DNA of 64,000 nt from Saccharina japonica. Its lineage: Eukaryota; Sar; Phaeophyceae; Laminariales; Laminariaceae. The position numbers were made by a program, and so were the translations under genes. A model generated the notes under the pieces. The model made no database searches and was not told where the DNA came from. It worked only from the letters and a program-made list of their open reading frames with translations. Below are positions 22,121 through 32,924 of this stretch, in pieces; the stretch's first letter is position 1; each line of letters opens with the position of its first letter. The DNA lies in contig MEHQ01001672.1 of the NCBI GenBank assembly GCA_008828725.1, positions 1 through 64,000 on the forward strand, written 5' to 3'.

Positions 22121-23659
22121 ATGCCTGGATCAGAAGAGCCTAGCGTGGACGCAAACGTCGTGGCAGAGGAGGAGTTACGAGACATTATATAATATATCGA
22201 GAACCTGCAGAGGACAGCGGATCAGCAGAGGCTGCGCGCCCAGAGGGACGCACTTCTCGCAGAGGCGGGAAGGGGGGCCGGTGGGGAGAGGAGAAAAGAA
22301 GGAGCTGCGAGGAATGCAGCATCGACGACTACTGTGCCAACACCTAGGCAAGGAGCTCAAACAGGCACGTCGCACGTTTCCCTTTCCCACCCTAGTTTAA
22401 CTCAATCGAGACCCTCCAAGTTGGATAACGTAGAAGCCCACTTTGGTATGTGGCGAAGTAAGTTTTAGGCTTACTTGTCGTCGTTCGGTTGCCTGCACGT
22501 CTTCAAGGCGACAGCCAACCCAGTGATGGTAGGTGAGACGAATGTATCTAAGGAGGAACTGGAGATGAGACACACGGCGCAGGAGATTTTGGATGCGCGG
22601 TTTGCGTATGGTGTGATGATGGAAGCGATGACAGGATACGCTATTGTCGAGTTTCGCATGCAGCAGGCCGTGTCACCAAGTGGTGCATGGCAAGAGTTGG
22701 AGAATTATTACATGCCAAGGACCGTTGCAGCAATCCACAGACTCAAGAGGGAATTTGAGACCATACGAATGGTAGAGGGGGAAGACCCCCTGTTGTTTCT
22801 CGGCAGGGTAGACCAGGCGGCGGGCCAGTTGGCCATGCTAGACTGCGGAAAGAGTGTTGAGGAAGTGAATAGACACATCGTGAACAACCTTTCCTCGCTT
22901 TACACGATACAAAGCAAGACAATCCTTTCCCGCCCGTCCATCCCTCTGTCCGAGATCGATGAGATCATCCTTGACGCGTATGCGAATGACAGGGTTCAGA
23001 GGGAGATGGAAACTAAGGCGCTGGCTGTGAAGGGGGTGGGAGATCCGCATGCCTTGTACGCCGGAGCTGATCAATCCTTCGGTGGAGGAGGTGCGGGTTC
23101 AGGCGGAGGACTGAGGAACAACAAGAGAGGCGGGAGGTTCAAGGGTGCTCAGCAGCAGCAGCAGCAGCAACCTCAGCAGCAGCAGCAGCAGCAGCAGCCC
23201 CAACAGCCCCAGCAGTGGCCCCAGCAGCAGCAACAACATCGTCGCCCGAAGCAAAACGGTGGCGGTGGCGGTAGGGGTGGAGCTGCACCGCAGGGCATAA
23301 CTCGCCCCCAATGGCGTTGGGATGCGTCGGCCTGCAGGTACCGTTGGGATGACTCTGGTGCAAACCCGTTCGGTACCGGCGGGCAGGTTCCGCCAATGGG
23401 CTGGGTACCTACTTAGCCGCCGCGTGGGGTTATGCCCCCGATGCCCCCGCCGCCGGTTAGTGCTCCGACCGGCTGGGGTCCCCCACCGGGAGGTACGCCG
23501 AGGAGGGGCAAGGGGCTTTGCTTTCGCTGTAACCGGCCGGGTCACTTTATCGCAGAGTGCCCGGTTGTCCCCGCGCACATGAATGTCGCGATTCTGTCTG
23601 CTGCCCCCCAACGCCCCTCGATGTACTACGGTGGTGGCTGGCTGCAGGAGACACCCTAA
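22121..23659 (+). pseudogene. Copia Gag with CCHC zinc knuckle, broken by stops
   Basis: Starts at ATG 22121 (MPGSEEPSVDANVVAEEELR) and stays in one frame into the protease region. In-frame stops occur at about 22190 (TAA), 22466 (TAG), 23414 (TAG) and 23657 (TAA). The central part (FRMQQAVSPSGAWQELENYY, SRPSIPLSEIDEII) is a copia-type Gag. A Gln tract (CAG/CAA repeat, 23150-23235) follows. The zinc knuckle CFRCNRPGHFIAEC (C-x2-C-x4-H-x4-C) is intact near 23520. Gag would form the virus-like particle of the element. Confidence 0.88.
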
Positions 23660-25345
23660 CCCTACGACAGTGGTGGGTATACCTCAGCCGGAGCTTCCCC
23701 GCCTCAGCCTTCCTCGAGCTCTTCCCCTGACCTGGCGAACAACGGCAGCTTTGCGTCTACGTTCGACCCGCATCTTCTCACCGCGCAGTTTGTGCAGTCA
23801 GGCAAGGCTCGTAGTCATGATTATTTCCGGGGGGATAAGAAGGAAGAGTGGGTAGCGGATTATGGTGCTACTTTTCATGTGACGGGTAACCCCTTGGGTA
23901 TGGTAGAGTGTTCCCCCCCTTCCCCCGGCAGGAGCAGTTTGGTCGTCGGTGACATGAGGTCACTGAAGGTTGCATGTTTTGGTAGTACCCCGATGGTGAT
24001 GCACAGTCAGCAGGGTGACGTAGAGGTCAAGCTGTTGGGCGTAGCGTATGTACCCGGTGTGCGCTTCAACCTGTTCTCGCTCCACGCGGTAATGGCGAAA
24101 TGCCTCGTCACGCTCAATGCCGATGGAGCTCATTTGTTGGGTGGGGGTTTGTATTTCATGCGTAGGGACGCTGGTTCGTACATTGAGGTTACACGGATTG
24201 TTGAGACCACTATCGCTACCACTGTGTTGCCCCCCGATAAGACGAGGAGGATCCATATTAACGATCTCCATGTTTCCCTTGCCCACTCCCATGCTGATAT
24301 GCTTCGTGAGATGCCCCGCCAAAGGGGCATTAAGGTTTTTGGAGAGTTGGTTTCGTGTGCCGGATGCTCAGAGGCGAAGGGGAGGAGGATGGCGGTGCCG
24401 TGGACGACCGAGTGCCGCTCCACCTGGCCTCTGGAGCGTCTTTTCGTGTACCTGTCGGGAAAGCAGCCTACGTCTGCAGAAGGTGCCGAGTACTTGATGA
24501 TGGTCGTGGTCGGTTACTCGCGGCTGGTATGGCCGTATTTCTTGCGCCGGAAGTCCGACGTCCCGAAAGTCTTCGCTGGTTTCCTCGCCGACATCAACGC
24601 CAAAGGTCGCACGTCCGTACGTGGAGTGCCTTCGCTCCGACAACGGCACCGAGTTCGTCAAAGCAGAGTTCGTGGCCATGCTCAACCACTACGGCATTTG
24701 GCGCGCGCACTCGCCCGTCGGCTCCCCGTAGCATGATGGCGTGGTCGAGCGCTGGATAGCTACGACGCTGGAGTTTGCGATGGCGTCACGCCTGGAGGAC
24801 CCTCGACTGTTCGGAGACGCGAGGCTGCCGCCGACGCGGCCCCTCTGAGCCGAGGCTTGCAAGTACGCGAGCGACGTCATCAACATGACGGCGAGGGCGA
24901 GAGACAAGCCGGACGTGCACTCACCATACCGGCGTTTCTACGGGAAGTCACCGTTTGCGCGGCTGCTCCCGTTCTTGAAGCCGGGCTACCACCACGTGAG
25001 GAGGCCCCTGAAGACGGGACCCAAGACGGAGCCCTGCTTTTACCTCAACAGCGGAATACATCACGCCGCAGACTGCTGCAAGATCTTGCTGCTGTCTGGC
25101 CAGAGGTCGTACTCCCGCTACGTTACTTGGGAGCACCCAAGGCTGCCGTGTGTGGGGTTACTGCCTTCGGAAGAGGAGTGCTCTCCGCCGCCGCCGTCGT
25201 CGCCGTCCCCGGGCATGCCGGAGCCTCTGGGAGGCCCCGGCGTACGGTTCGACCAACCGTCGCCGTCCCCGGGCACACCGGAGCCTCTGACAGGCCCCGG
25301 CGTACGGTCCGACCAACCGTCACCGTCCCCACTGCAGCCGCCGTA
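23660..25345 (+). pseudogene. Copia protease and integrase, degenerate
   Basis: Continues the Gag frame. The protease motif reads WVADYGATFHVTGN where copia elements have D-S/T-G, so the triad is altered. Integrase keeps CAGCSEAKG (zinc-binding end). The first catalytic Asp region reads FVYLSGKQP instead of ..DLSGP. A frameshift near 24610 moves to another frame carrying RSDNGTEFVKAEF (second Asp) and HDGVVERW (catalytic Glu). Stops occur at 24729 (TAG) and 24846 (TGA). The integrase C-terminal part (YYLN-type CFYLNSGIHHAADC) and a Pro-rich linker follow. Confidence 0.87.
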
Positions 25346-25806
25346 ACCGCCGCCATCACCGCCGCTGCCGCCGTCACCGCCGCTGCCACCGCCGCCGCCG
25401 TCACCATCGTCACCGCCGCCGCCGCCGCCGTCATTGCCACCGCCGCCACCACAGCAGTCACCGCAGCCATAGCTTTCACAGTGTGCTGCCCGGGAGCTGG
25501 GTAGCTATAACCCAGGCCCGGAGGATGGCGACGTACAGAGAGGCCGGACTAGGGGGGAGACTGTGAGGCACCAGGGGCTGGGTGGCCACACCCCGGGTCC
25601 GGAGGATGGTGATGTGCAGAGGGGTAGGACAGAGGGGGGGAAATGCGCGACACCGAGAAGCTGTGGGGCATGGACTGCTGTCGTTGATGGCAGCAAGGGA
25701 GGGTATAGGTCATATACTCTTCCACCAAGCCCCGTCGTACGAGAATCCCTCCCTTCCCGCACGCCCGGCGAGCGAGCTTTCTAACGCCGACCTCGTATGC
25801 TGAAGC

Positions 25807-26630
25807 GTGTACGGACGAGTATTCGGCCATCTGGAGGCAGGCGATGGAAAAGAAGTACCACGGGTTGGAAGACGCGGGGACGTTTGGAGCGACATAGCAA
25901 CCAAGCGGACTGTCATCTCGGCGAAGTGGGTGTTCGCCTGGAAATCCAACGAGCACGGCGAGGTGGTTCGGGCGAAGGCGAGACTGGTGGCACGAGGTTT
26001 GAAGCAGCGTGAGGGTATTGATTTTTTTGAGACTTTTGCCCCCACCCCTGCGGCGTCTTGTTTTGTTCGGTGGGTGCTATGGCGTGCGAGTTGGGTTTGG
26101 ATTTGTGTCATTTTGATGCTGAGCAAGCGTTCGTTCAGTCGAGTTTGGAAGAGGAAGTTTTTATGAGACTACCCCCCGGTTGCGGCGAAATGTCTGGTAA
26201 GGTAGTCAGGTTGAACCGCAGTCTCTACGGCTTGAAGCGAGCGTCGAGGTCGTGGCACAATCACCTACTCACTCACATGAAGAGTCTTGGATTTGAGCAG
26301 AGCACAGCTGATGCGTGTGTCATGCGATTGATCGAGTCGGGCTCTGTCTCCATAGTAACAGTAGTTCATGTGGATAACATTTTTGCGGTACGACCCAAGG
26401 CCAGGTGCGATTAGTTATATGAAGATCTGAACCGTGTCGTTCCGATTACCAACCTCGGTGAGTTGCGGTGGTATCCTGGTTGTCGTTGTTTTAGGGATTG
26501 GGACGCTGGTACTTTTACGATTTCGCTGCAGACTTTCGCTGAAAATACCGCGGCAAGGTTTAATGTTAGTTCTGGGAGGAGTAACCCACTTTCGACTGGT
26601 CTGAAACTCGAGTAGTTCGATTAAGATGAA
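25807..26630 (+). pseudogene. Copia reverse transcriptase, frameshifted
   Basis: Begins in one frame with TVISAKWVFAWKSNEHGEVV and ARLVARGLKQREGIDFFETF, then shifts near 26060 to FDAEQAFVQSSLEEEVFMRL, SLYGLKRASRSWHNH and VVHVDNIFAVRPK. The catalytic pair expected as DD reads DN. A TAG follows ARCD at 26412, and two further stops lie near 26613-26622. Confidence 0.88.
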
Positions 26631-26633
26631 CCC

Positions 26634-27323
26634 GTGGGTGACTGGCCTTTTCGCGAGTTGGTGGGGTGCTTGATGTGGCTTGCGAACCAAACACGACCGG
26701 ATATTACGAACGCGGTGCGAGCGGTAGCGAGGTACGCGAGTAAGCCGACGGAGGTACATTGGAAGACAGCGATTGGCATTTTAGAGGACGTGTTTTGTAC
26801 GAGTGATTTCGGCATTACGTTCCAGAGAGGAAATGGCCTTGAGCTGGTAGCATTTGCGGACGCAGACTATGCTAGCAAGGTCACTGACAGGAGGTCAATT
26901 TCCGGTGGGGCTATATTGTGTGCAGGGGCGTGTGTGTGCTGTTTTTCGAGGACGCAGAAATGCGTTACGCTCCCGACCACTGAGGCCGAGTATGTAGCAC
27001 TGGCAGACACCATTAAAGAGGCTATGTTCGTGCGGTATGTGTGGAGTTTTATCTTTCCAGGTTTTGGGGAGACTTGCATTACAGTTTTCGAGGATAATGA
27101 GGGAGCAAGGCACCTGGCCCAAAACCCAGTGTATACGTCGAAATCGAAACACATCGATGTGCGACACCACTTTTTGCTGGAGCTTGTTTTTAAAGGGAAT
27201 TTTGGTATTGTCCATGTAGAGTCGGAGGAGAAACATGCAGACTTCTTGACGAAGCCACTCAATAACGCGGCTTTCCACTACCACAGAAGGTTTCAGATGA
27301 ACATTGATGCGTCTTCGAGATAG
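26634..27323 (+). pseudogene. Copia RNase H, open reading frame intact
   Basis: The frame is uninterrupted to TAG 27321. It contains WPFRELVGCLMWLANQTRPD, FADADYASKVTDRRSISGGA, TTEAEYVALADTIKEAMF, VFEDNEGARHLAQNPVY and SKHIDVRHHFLLELVFKG. The acidic residues expected in copia RNase H (D in FADADYA, E in TEAEY, D in EDNEGA) are present. It is part of the dead polyprotein of this element. Confidence 0.88.
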
Positions 27324-27888
27324 GAGGTTTCATGTTGGTTTTAATTTCGGGTACTTTGGTTTGAACACCAGGTTAATTATTTGGGAAGGAGTGTGAATGA
27401 TATCTCGCATTACCGTCACGATCTGTGAATCTATGGCGGGAGTAGGGGGTGAAAGGAGACTTTTATCCGGGGGGACGGGGTCCCTCGCGATCTCTGACAT
27501 TATATGTTTTTCTTAGTCTTTATTTTTTTGGTGTGACCACAACAGTGCCATATTTTCCATGACTGCAATTGTTTCCGTCTGAGATTGTGGGAAAGGTTTT
27601 CACTTATTGTCGGGATGAGTTTCCTTTTGATATTAAAAAGTTTTGACTTGATAGTTCGAAGACCTGATTTAAGGTTTTGAAGGTTTGATTTGCGGAGTTT
27701 GATTTTCGATTTGGAGATTTGATGAACTTTCAGTTATCAGCTTCATTTTTGGTTTTCGAGTTTGCACTTCAGAGTATGATAAGAGTTCATTATGAGTTGC
27801 GATATATTCACCCTGCTTTGTTGTGCCTTGTCATGCACAAAGCAGGGGGGAAGACATTTATATGGTCGTATATATTGAGCAGGGGGGA
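27324..27888 (+). other. Copia 3' untranslated region with polypurine tract
   Basis: Non-coding between RNase H and the 3' LTR. GAGCAGGGGGGA (27878-27888) abuts the LTR start and is the probable plus-strand primer. A similar AAAGCAGGGGGG lies at about 27838. Confidence 0.75.
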
Positions 27889-28185
27889 TGTTGATTGTGG
27901 TAAAGAATACGATGGGTATGATCCATTTTATAGTAGGGAGTTCCATATACCGATGAGGCATTATGTGTAAGGGAGACATCTGCATGGAGCGGCGGATATA
28001 TTGCGGGTGAATGGGACGTTTCTTGTCTGGCAGCTTGCTGGATTATATCCTTTGATGCTTCGTCATGAGCTGTCACTCGACCGCTCGATAATAATACAAG
28101 AGAAGAGTTTCTGTGTTACTGCTGTCTTGAGTCGCCACGACGTGTTCCCCTGCCAACTACGTACACCTTTAGACATCGATCAACA
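27889..28185 (+). repeat. 3' LTR of copia element
   Basis: Starts TGTTGATTGTGGTAAAGAAT and ends CATCGATCAACA. It is similar along its length to the 5' LTR, with multiple substitutions and small indels, implying an old insertion. The terminal TGTTGA/TCAACA inverted repeat is perfect here. Confidence 0.88.
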
Positions 28186-28494
28186 AAAGCACAACAACAA
28201 CGCGATGAACACGACCTCAACATTCTACCGCCGCCGCCGCCACTGCCGCCCCCTCAACTGATCCTAAGTCATAAACAAATCAATCTTTAACAGTCGATGT
28301 TCCTGGTGTCGGGTCGGGAGTACATTATACAGCAGTAGAAGAGGAGTTCGTCGTATGATACAGGAGCGCACATGATGGGCATCATCAGCGGATCGGATCG
28401 ACATGATGTATGTACGTGTACAGCAGCAGTATTGGTAGTATACGCCATGCTGATACGTAATATATAATTGGAGGAAACGAGGGACCATGTGTGT

Positions 28495-30230
28495 GTTGTC
28501 TTCACATTAAAGCCGTTATTTCTACCCAACCACATCAGTACACCCAGTGTCTGTCCTGATTTCCAATCCTAGAGAGATGCAAATTATGTGGCCACAGACT
28601 GTGAAACAGAGAAAAAACAAAATAAAATATACGCGAATGAATGGGTAAAGCACGTAAAATGCTAACGTACCGGGTACGAAAACACAACGACACGAGCCGA
28701 ACCAAAAAATAAGAACAAAAAGACAAATAAAAACGAATTATGAAATGAAACATAATACAAATGACGCAGGGAGACATAAGCGCCCCTAGAAGAAAAGCAC
28801 ACGTGCCCAAGAGGAACATATAACTGCTGCACGGGCGAGGCAACACGAAGAAGAGGAAGACACCGACCGGCATAGCCGGGAACAAAGGGAGAAACAAGAT
28901 ACAAAGCAAGACAGAAGACACGAGAGAGGAAAATAGTAAAATCGTTCTAAAGGCGATGATAATAACAAGTTCCCGTCTCTGCTACCAAAACCGATACGGG
29001 GACCATGTCACACCTTTTGCCATCTCCTTCCTACTCTCATCAAGAACGGTGTCAAGAGCCGGTACTACCTCTGCCGCGCCCCCCCCAGTGAACAACTCAA
29101 CAAGAAGCAAACGAACAAAATAAAACAAATCATATAATTCAAGGGCTAGTCGAGCCGATACCTTGCCGCACGATCTACCATTTCATTTCTGCATTCGTCA
29201 ACAGCTTTATCAGTACGGCCGCCCCCCCCCCCCCCCCCCTCCCCCCTCCTTATCGCCTCTCTTGTCGTCCTCAGCTGCTGCATGCCGTAGCCAGCCTCCT
29301 CTCCGCTTCGGCCCTGTGCCACCTCGCCAAAAAATGGTCCGCCGCCTCAACGATCCCCCGATACCACACTCCACTCTTCTTAGCCGCCCTCGGCCATAAC
29401 ACCGTCTCTGCTCCGAACAGTAAAGGGGGGCTTTCTGTGGAGCCTTCTGTCGCTCGAAAACCCTGAGGCCATCCGCTAGACATTGTGCCCAGTTCTTTCC
29501 TGGTTAATCAGATCCCGGGTTCGTCCCACCGACGATCGTCCCAAACATCACCCGCCTGGTCAGCCGCTCATTGGTCGTGCGCTGTACGGCCCCCGCAAAG
29601 AGGAGGCGTCTTTTGCGGATGGTCGTCTCAACGCTCTCGCATTGTGCCTTCTTGAGAGCCTTGGCGTACGACATGAGGTAGTCGGTGCGTTGTCGGCGCT
29701 GGAAACCAATGATCCGTAGGAGGAAGTTGTGGTGTGCCGTTCGGAGCTCAGCGAAGTGCTCCTGGCCAAGGGTCCGCGTCACACACCCGTACAGCAGTGT
29801 CGCCATCACCTCGGCCTTTAGCATGCGCACCTTTAGAAGAGTGAAAGGGGCATCCTCCATATCGTACAGCTGCCGCTTGAACCGATTGTAGCATGGCCTT
29901 GCGAGTCGGGTGCGTCGTTTGATCTCTGGCATAATGTCCGCGCTTGCCACGACAAGACCACCAAGGTACAAAAACTGCATCGCCTGTTTATACCTCTGGC
30001 CCGCTGCTTCGATGACGAGCGGTGAGGCCCGGAGTGCCTGGTTTGGTGCCCGTAGCGGCATAGTCTCCGTTTTTTTTTCTGATACGGTGAGACCAGCTGC
30101 TTCGAAAACGGTCACAATAACGATCATCATCTTCGCAAGCCCTTCCGCCGACCATGAAATCGAATAAACAAACAAGAAACAGACCTTTGTCCGCCCAAAT
30201 CAAATTTCCAAGACGATTACAGGGCGCTGG
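28495..30230 (-). mobile_element. 5'-truncated LINE (non-LTR retrotransposon)
   Basis: The coding remnant 29504-30175 (minus) covers the end of the RT domain and the region after it: SAEGLAKMMIVIVTVFEAAG, LTVSEKKTETMPLR, LYLGGLVVASADIMPEIKRR, LKAEVMATLLYGCVTRTLG, TTIRKRRLLFAGAVQRTTNE. This pattern is typical of the C terminus of endonuclease-RT LINE proteins. After a frameshift the final part (GVWYRGIVEAADHFLARWHR) lies at 29280-29420. The 3' UTR extends to about 28500 and ends, on the minus strand, GGCTTTAATGTGAAGACAAC. Related 3' ends occur at 47280-48884, 54030-54892 and 56325-56400. Confidence 0.85.
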
Positions 30231-30258
30231 CTTCTTGATGGTTTTTCACTGCGTGGCA

Positions 30259-30858
30259 GGGCATTAATTAGGTGTTGCAGTATTGCGCTGGCGCAACATT
30301 TGGTCAAAATAAACGTTTAGCGCAACAGCAGTCGCCACGAGGCTGTTTGCGCGCAGCGCAACATGCGTTTTTGGGCGCGCAACATTTTCGCCGCACGTGA
30401 AAAACAAAATGCGCGTTTATTTCTCGCCGGAGGCTGCCGGGGACGAGAAACAAAATGGGGGTATTTTTTTCTTAATAATTTCTGTCGTAATTGAACATCT
30501 TTTAGACCCCTTGTCCTGTTCGCCATAGTCGAAAACAAAAATCAGGCACCTTTTTTTGCTATTCGCCGTAGGTTCTTATTCTTTTTGAGATACCATTTTC
30601 TATTCACTGTAGCCAAAAATAGGTTACAAGGCTTTTAACTTACTTACTACGTAGTTTTGAGGCGTAAATTCGCGCTTAGGTCGCATTTTTTTCGCCCCCG
30701 GCGGGCCTCCGATGGCCCTCCGGGAGCCATCCCGGGGGCCCCCGGGGGGGGCTCCGGGGGCCCCGGCGGGGGACTTGCGCGCCTGCGGCGCGCAACACGC
30801 GCCGCAGGCGTGTTGCGCTGCGTGCAACAGACGCCGAACCACTATTAATAATTAATGC
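30259..30858. mobile_element. GGGCATTAATTA-ended non-autonomous element
   Basis: Starts GGGCATTAATTAGGTGTTGC and ends with the inverted TAATTAATGCCC. It contains TGCGCTGGCGCAACA motifs and a GC-rich CCCCCGGCGGG segment. A second copy (57800-58025 plus 60278-60510) is split by a hAT-like insertion. No protein is encoded. Confidence 0.65.
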
Positions 30859-30892
30859 CCAGCTGTGCAGTGAGACCAAACGTTATCGTACC

Positions 30893-31548
30893 ACTTTGTG
30901 CGAACGAATTCCGTGCACCCAGCTGAGTGGAAATTTATTGCACACCCAGATTATTTTGTACCAGGTATTGGTTTTCCTGCGTACTCTGCACTCTGCACCA
31001 AGAACCCTGATCCCTGATCCCACGACCGACACGTGGAACAACGGTTCGACGGTTCGCGCTTTGCGCTCTCAATTCACGGTTTGCGCCTGGCGCTCACGGC
31101 CTCCGGTGGCTCCTGCGGAGGCCTGATTATATTTCTGCACATTGTGGTTGGGAGCAGGGTGCCAAATGGGATCAGATCCGGGTGGGAGCAGGTCCGGGTG
31201 GGAGCAGGTCCGGGTGGGAGCAGGGTGCGAAGGGGGAGCAGGGGTGTTACCGTGCTCCGACCCGGACCTGATCCCACCCGGATCTGATCCCATTTGGCAC
31301 TCTGCTCCCACCCAAAAGTGCAGAAATATAATCAGCCCTGCGCAGGAGCCGCCGGAGGCCGTGAGTGCGAAGCACGAACCGTAAATCGAGAGCTTGAAGT
31401 GCGAACCGTCCTCCCACGTATCGGTCTTGGGGATCAGGGTTCTTGGTACAGTACGAGTACACAAGTAAACCCATATAAAATAATCTGGGTGTGCAATATA
31501 TTTTTTAATTTCCACCCAGCTGGGTGCACGGAATATTTTCGCACTTTG
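30893..31548. repeat. Long foldback element (~300-bp arms, very short loop)
   Basis: The left arm starts GTGCGAACGAATTCCGTGCA and the right arm ends TGCACGGAATATTTTCGCAC. Matching features in mirrored order include CCAGCTG.GTGG, GCACACCCAGATTATTTT, AAGAACCCTGATCCC, the GGCCTCCGG..GGCTCCTGCG block, and GGGATCAGATCCGGGTGGGAGC. The loop at about 31235-31255 is around 20 bases. The flanks share TTT, so a 3-bp target duplication is possible. It is a foldback or MITE-like element. Confidence 0.75.
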
Positions 31549-31772
31549 TCGCTCGTCCATATTCTTATTGTTGGTCCACTACGTACGTATGGAGACCACG
31601 AAGTTGATCCACTATGTGCCCAAGATTGGAAAAACCCAACAAAAAGGGGTGCCTCGCCAGAGCTCGGGTAAATCTACCCGCGCAGGCGAACTTCCTTGGA
31701 TGTGCCCGCACTGAAAATAAAGCCTTCCCAAGCACAACGACCAGGTGGCACACCAACCAGGCATGCCTCTCG

Positions 31773-31800
31773 TTAGGGTTAGGGTTAGGGTTAGGGTTAG
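31773..31800. repeat. Interstitial telomere-like (TTAGGG)4.7
   Basis: Four and a half perfect TTAGGG units. The flanks are ordinary sequence, so this is internal and not a chromosome end. A degenerate similar tract (GGTTAGGATTAGGGTTAGGG) lies near 56699. Confidence 0.9.
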
Positions 31801-32107
31801 AGTTTCGGGTCTCGGGGTGGTGGCCGGCGATAGCCGAGGCCAAAATAAGCTCACTGTCGGGAATTAATGCCTTCATCCGTTCAGAACTGAAAAAAATGTC
31901 CTACACTAATTCCAACTAGTTTGCCCCCAAATTCGTGGGACCAGTTCTTTTAAGGGATTAAAGCTTCGTGACGAAACCCTACGTCATTAGAGACAGCATC
32001 ATTTTATGCGGGCACGTCTGAGAAGTTTGCCTGCGCGGGCAGGTTTACGGCTACTGGCCTCGCCACTATCTGACGGCCAGGCACAATACGTCATTTTTTC
32101 TTGTTGC
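31801..32107. other. Intergenic, nothing recognised
   Basis: Short frames only. No repeat matched elsewhere in the window by eye. Confidence 0.4.
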
Positions 32108-32208
32108 CTCTGTTTATTATCATATTTGCCATCCGACAATGTGCAGCATGAGCTTCAAAGTTGATCACTCATAACATTCCCGAAGCAGAACACCACTCTT
32201 GCCTCTGT
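32108..32208 (-). mobile_element. Short copy of the 3' end of the RLE-type non-LTR element
   Basis: CATATTTGCCATCCGACAAT followed by GTGCAGCATGA and GTTGATCACTCAT is repeated at 32660-32715, just downstream (minus strand) of the full element. I infer a severely 5'-truncated second insertion. Confidence 0.55.
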
Positions 32209-32209
32209 T

Positions 32210-32640
32210 TATTGTTCCGCAAAAATACACGTACAATATTCCACGCCTCGGAAAACGTAACACTCGGATAACACTTATCTACGTTATAGGGCCTAACACA
32301 GGGGCTTGGCAAACGTACTAACATAGTGTTAACACTGGAGGGGCAATCAAGGTAACGCGGTAACACAGTAGTGTTAACACTGGAGGGGCAATCACGGTAA
32401 CCCGGTAACACAGTGTTAACTGGAAACCCACGAACGTGCACACGCCTTAACGTTATGTTACACCGTGATCCGTCCTTCAACTAACACTTTAACATAGTGT
32501 TAGGCTCTGACCCAACACGTATGTTATCACTCTAACATTCCCAGATCGATATCTGCAGATTTATTAACACGATAACATAATGTTACTGTCCACGGAGCGT
32601 TAGACATAGCACACTAACATTGTGTTACCCTTTGAATGAG
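32210..32640. repeat. Palindromic TAACAC/AACATAATGTTA satellite, left block
   Basis: Repeated GTAACACAGTGTTAAC and TAACATTGTGTTA-like near-palindromes. The array resumes at 37320 on the other side of the RLE-type non-LTR element. Confidence 0.8.
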
Positions 32641-32644
32641 GGTT

Positions 32645-32924
32645 GACATTATTATTATTATTATATTTGCCATCCGACAATGTGCAGCATGATCTTCAGC
32701 GTTGATCACTCATTAAATTCCCAAAAGCAGAAAACCACGGAAACCAACGAAACCTATGCGTACAGTCTAACACCCTTCTATGTCTGCTTCCCGCCAAGAG
32801 TTATCCACAATACTCCATTTGTTGTCCTTGCTCCCTCCTTCTTCCCAATATGCACTCTTTACGTTCAATTCTTAAGTCCTAAGCCGCATCCAAGCTCCAT
32901 CCCCACGCCATCGGTGTGGGTCTG
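32645..32924 (-). other. 3' UTR of RLE-type non-LTR element
   Basis: Runs from the stop codon to an ATA-rich tail. On the minus strand the last bases before the satellite are AAATATAATAATAATAATG. The terminal ~60 bp are shared with 32108-32208. Confidence 0.55.
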
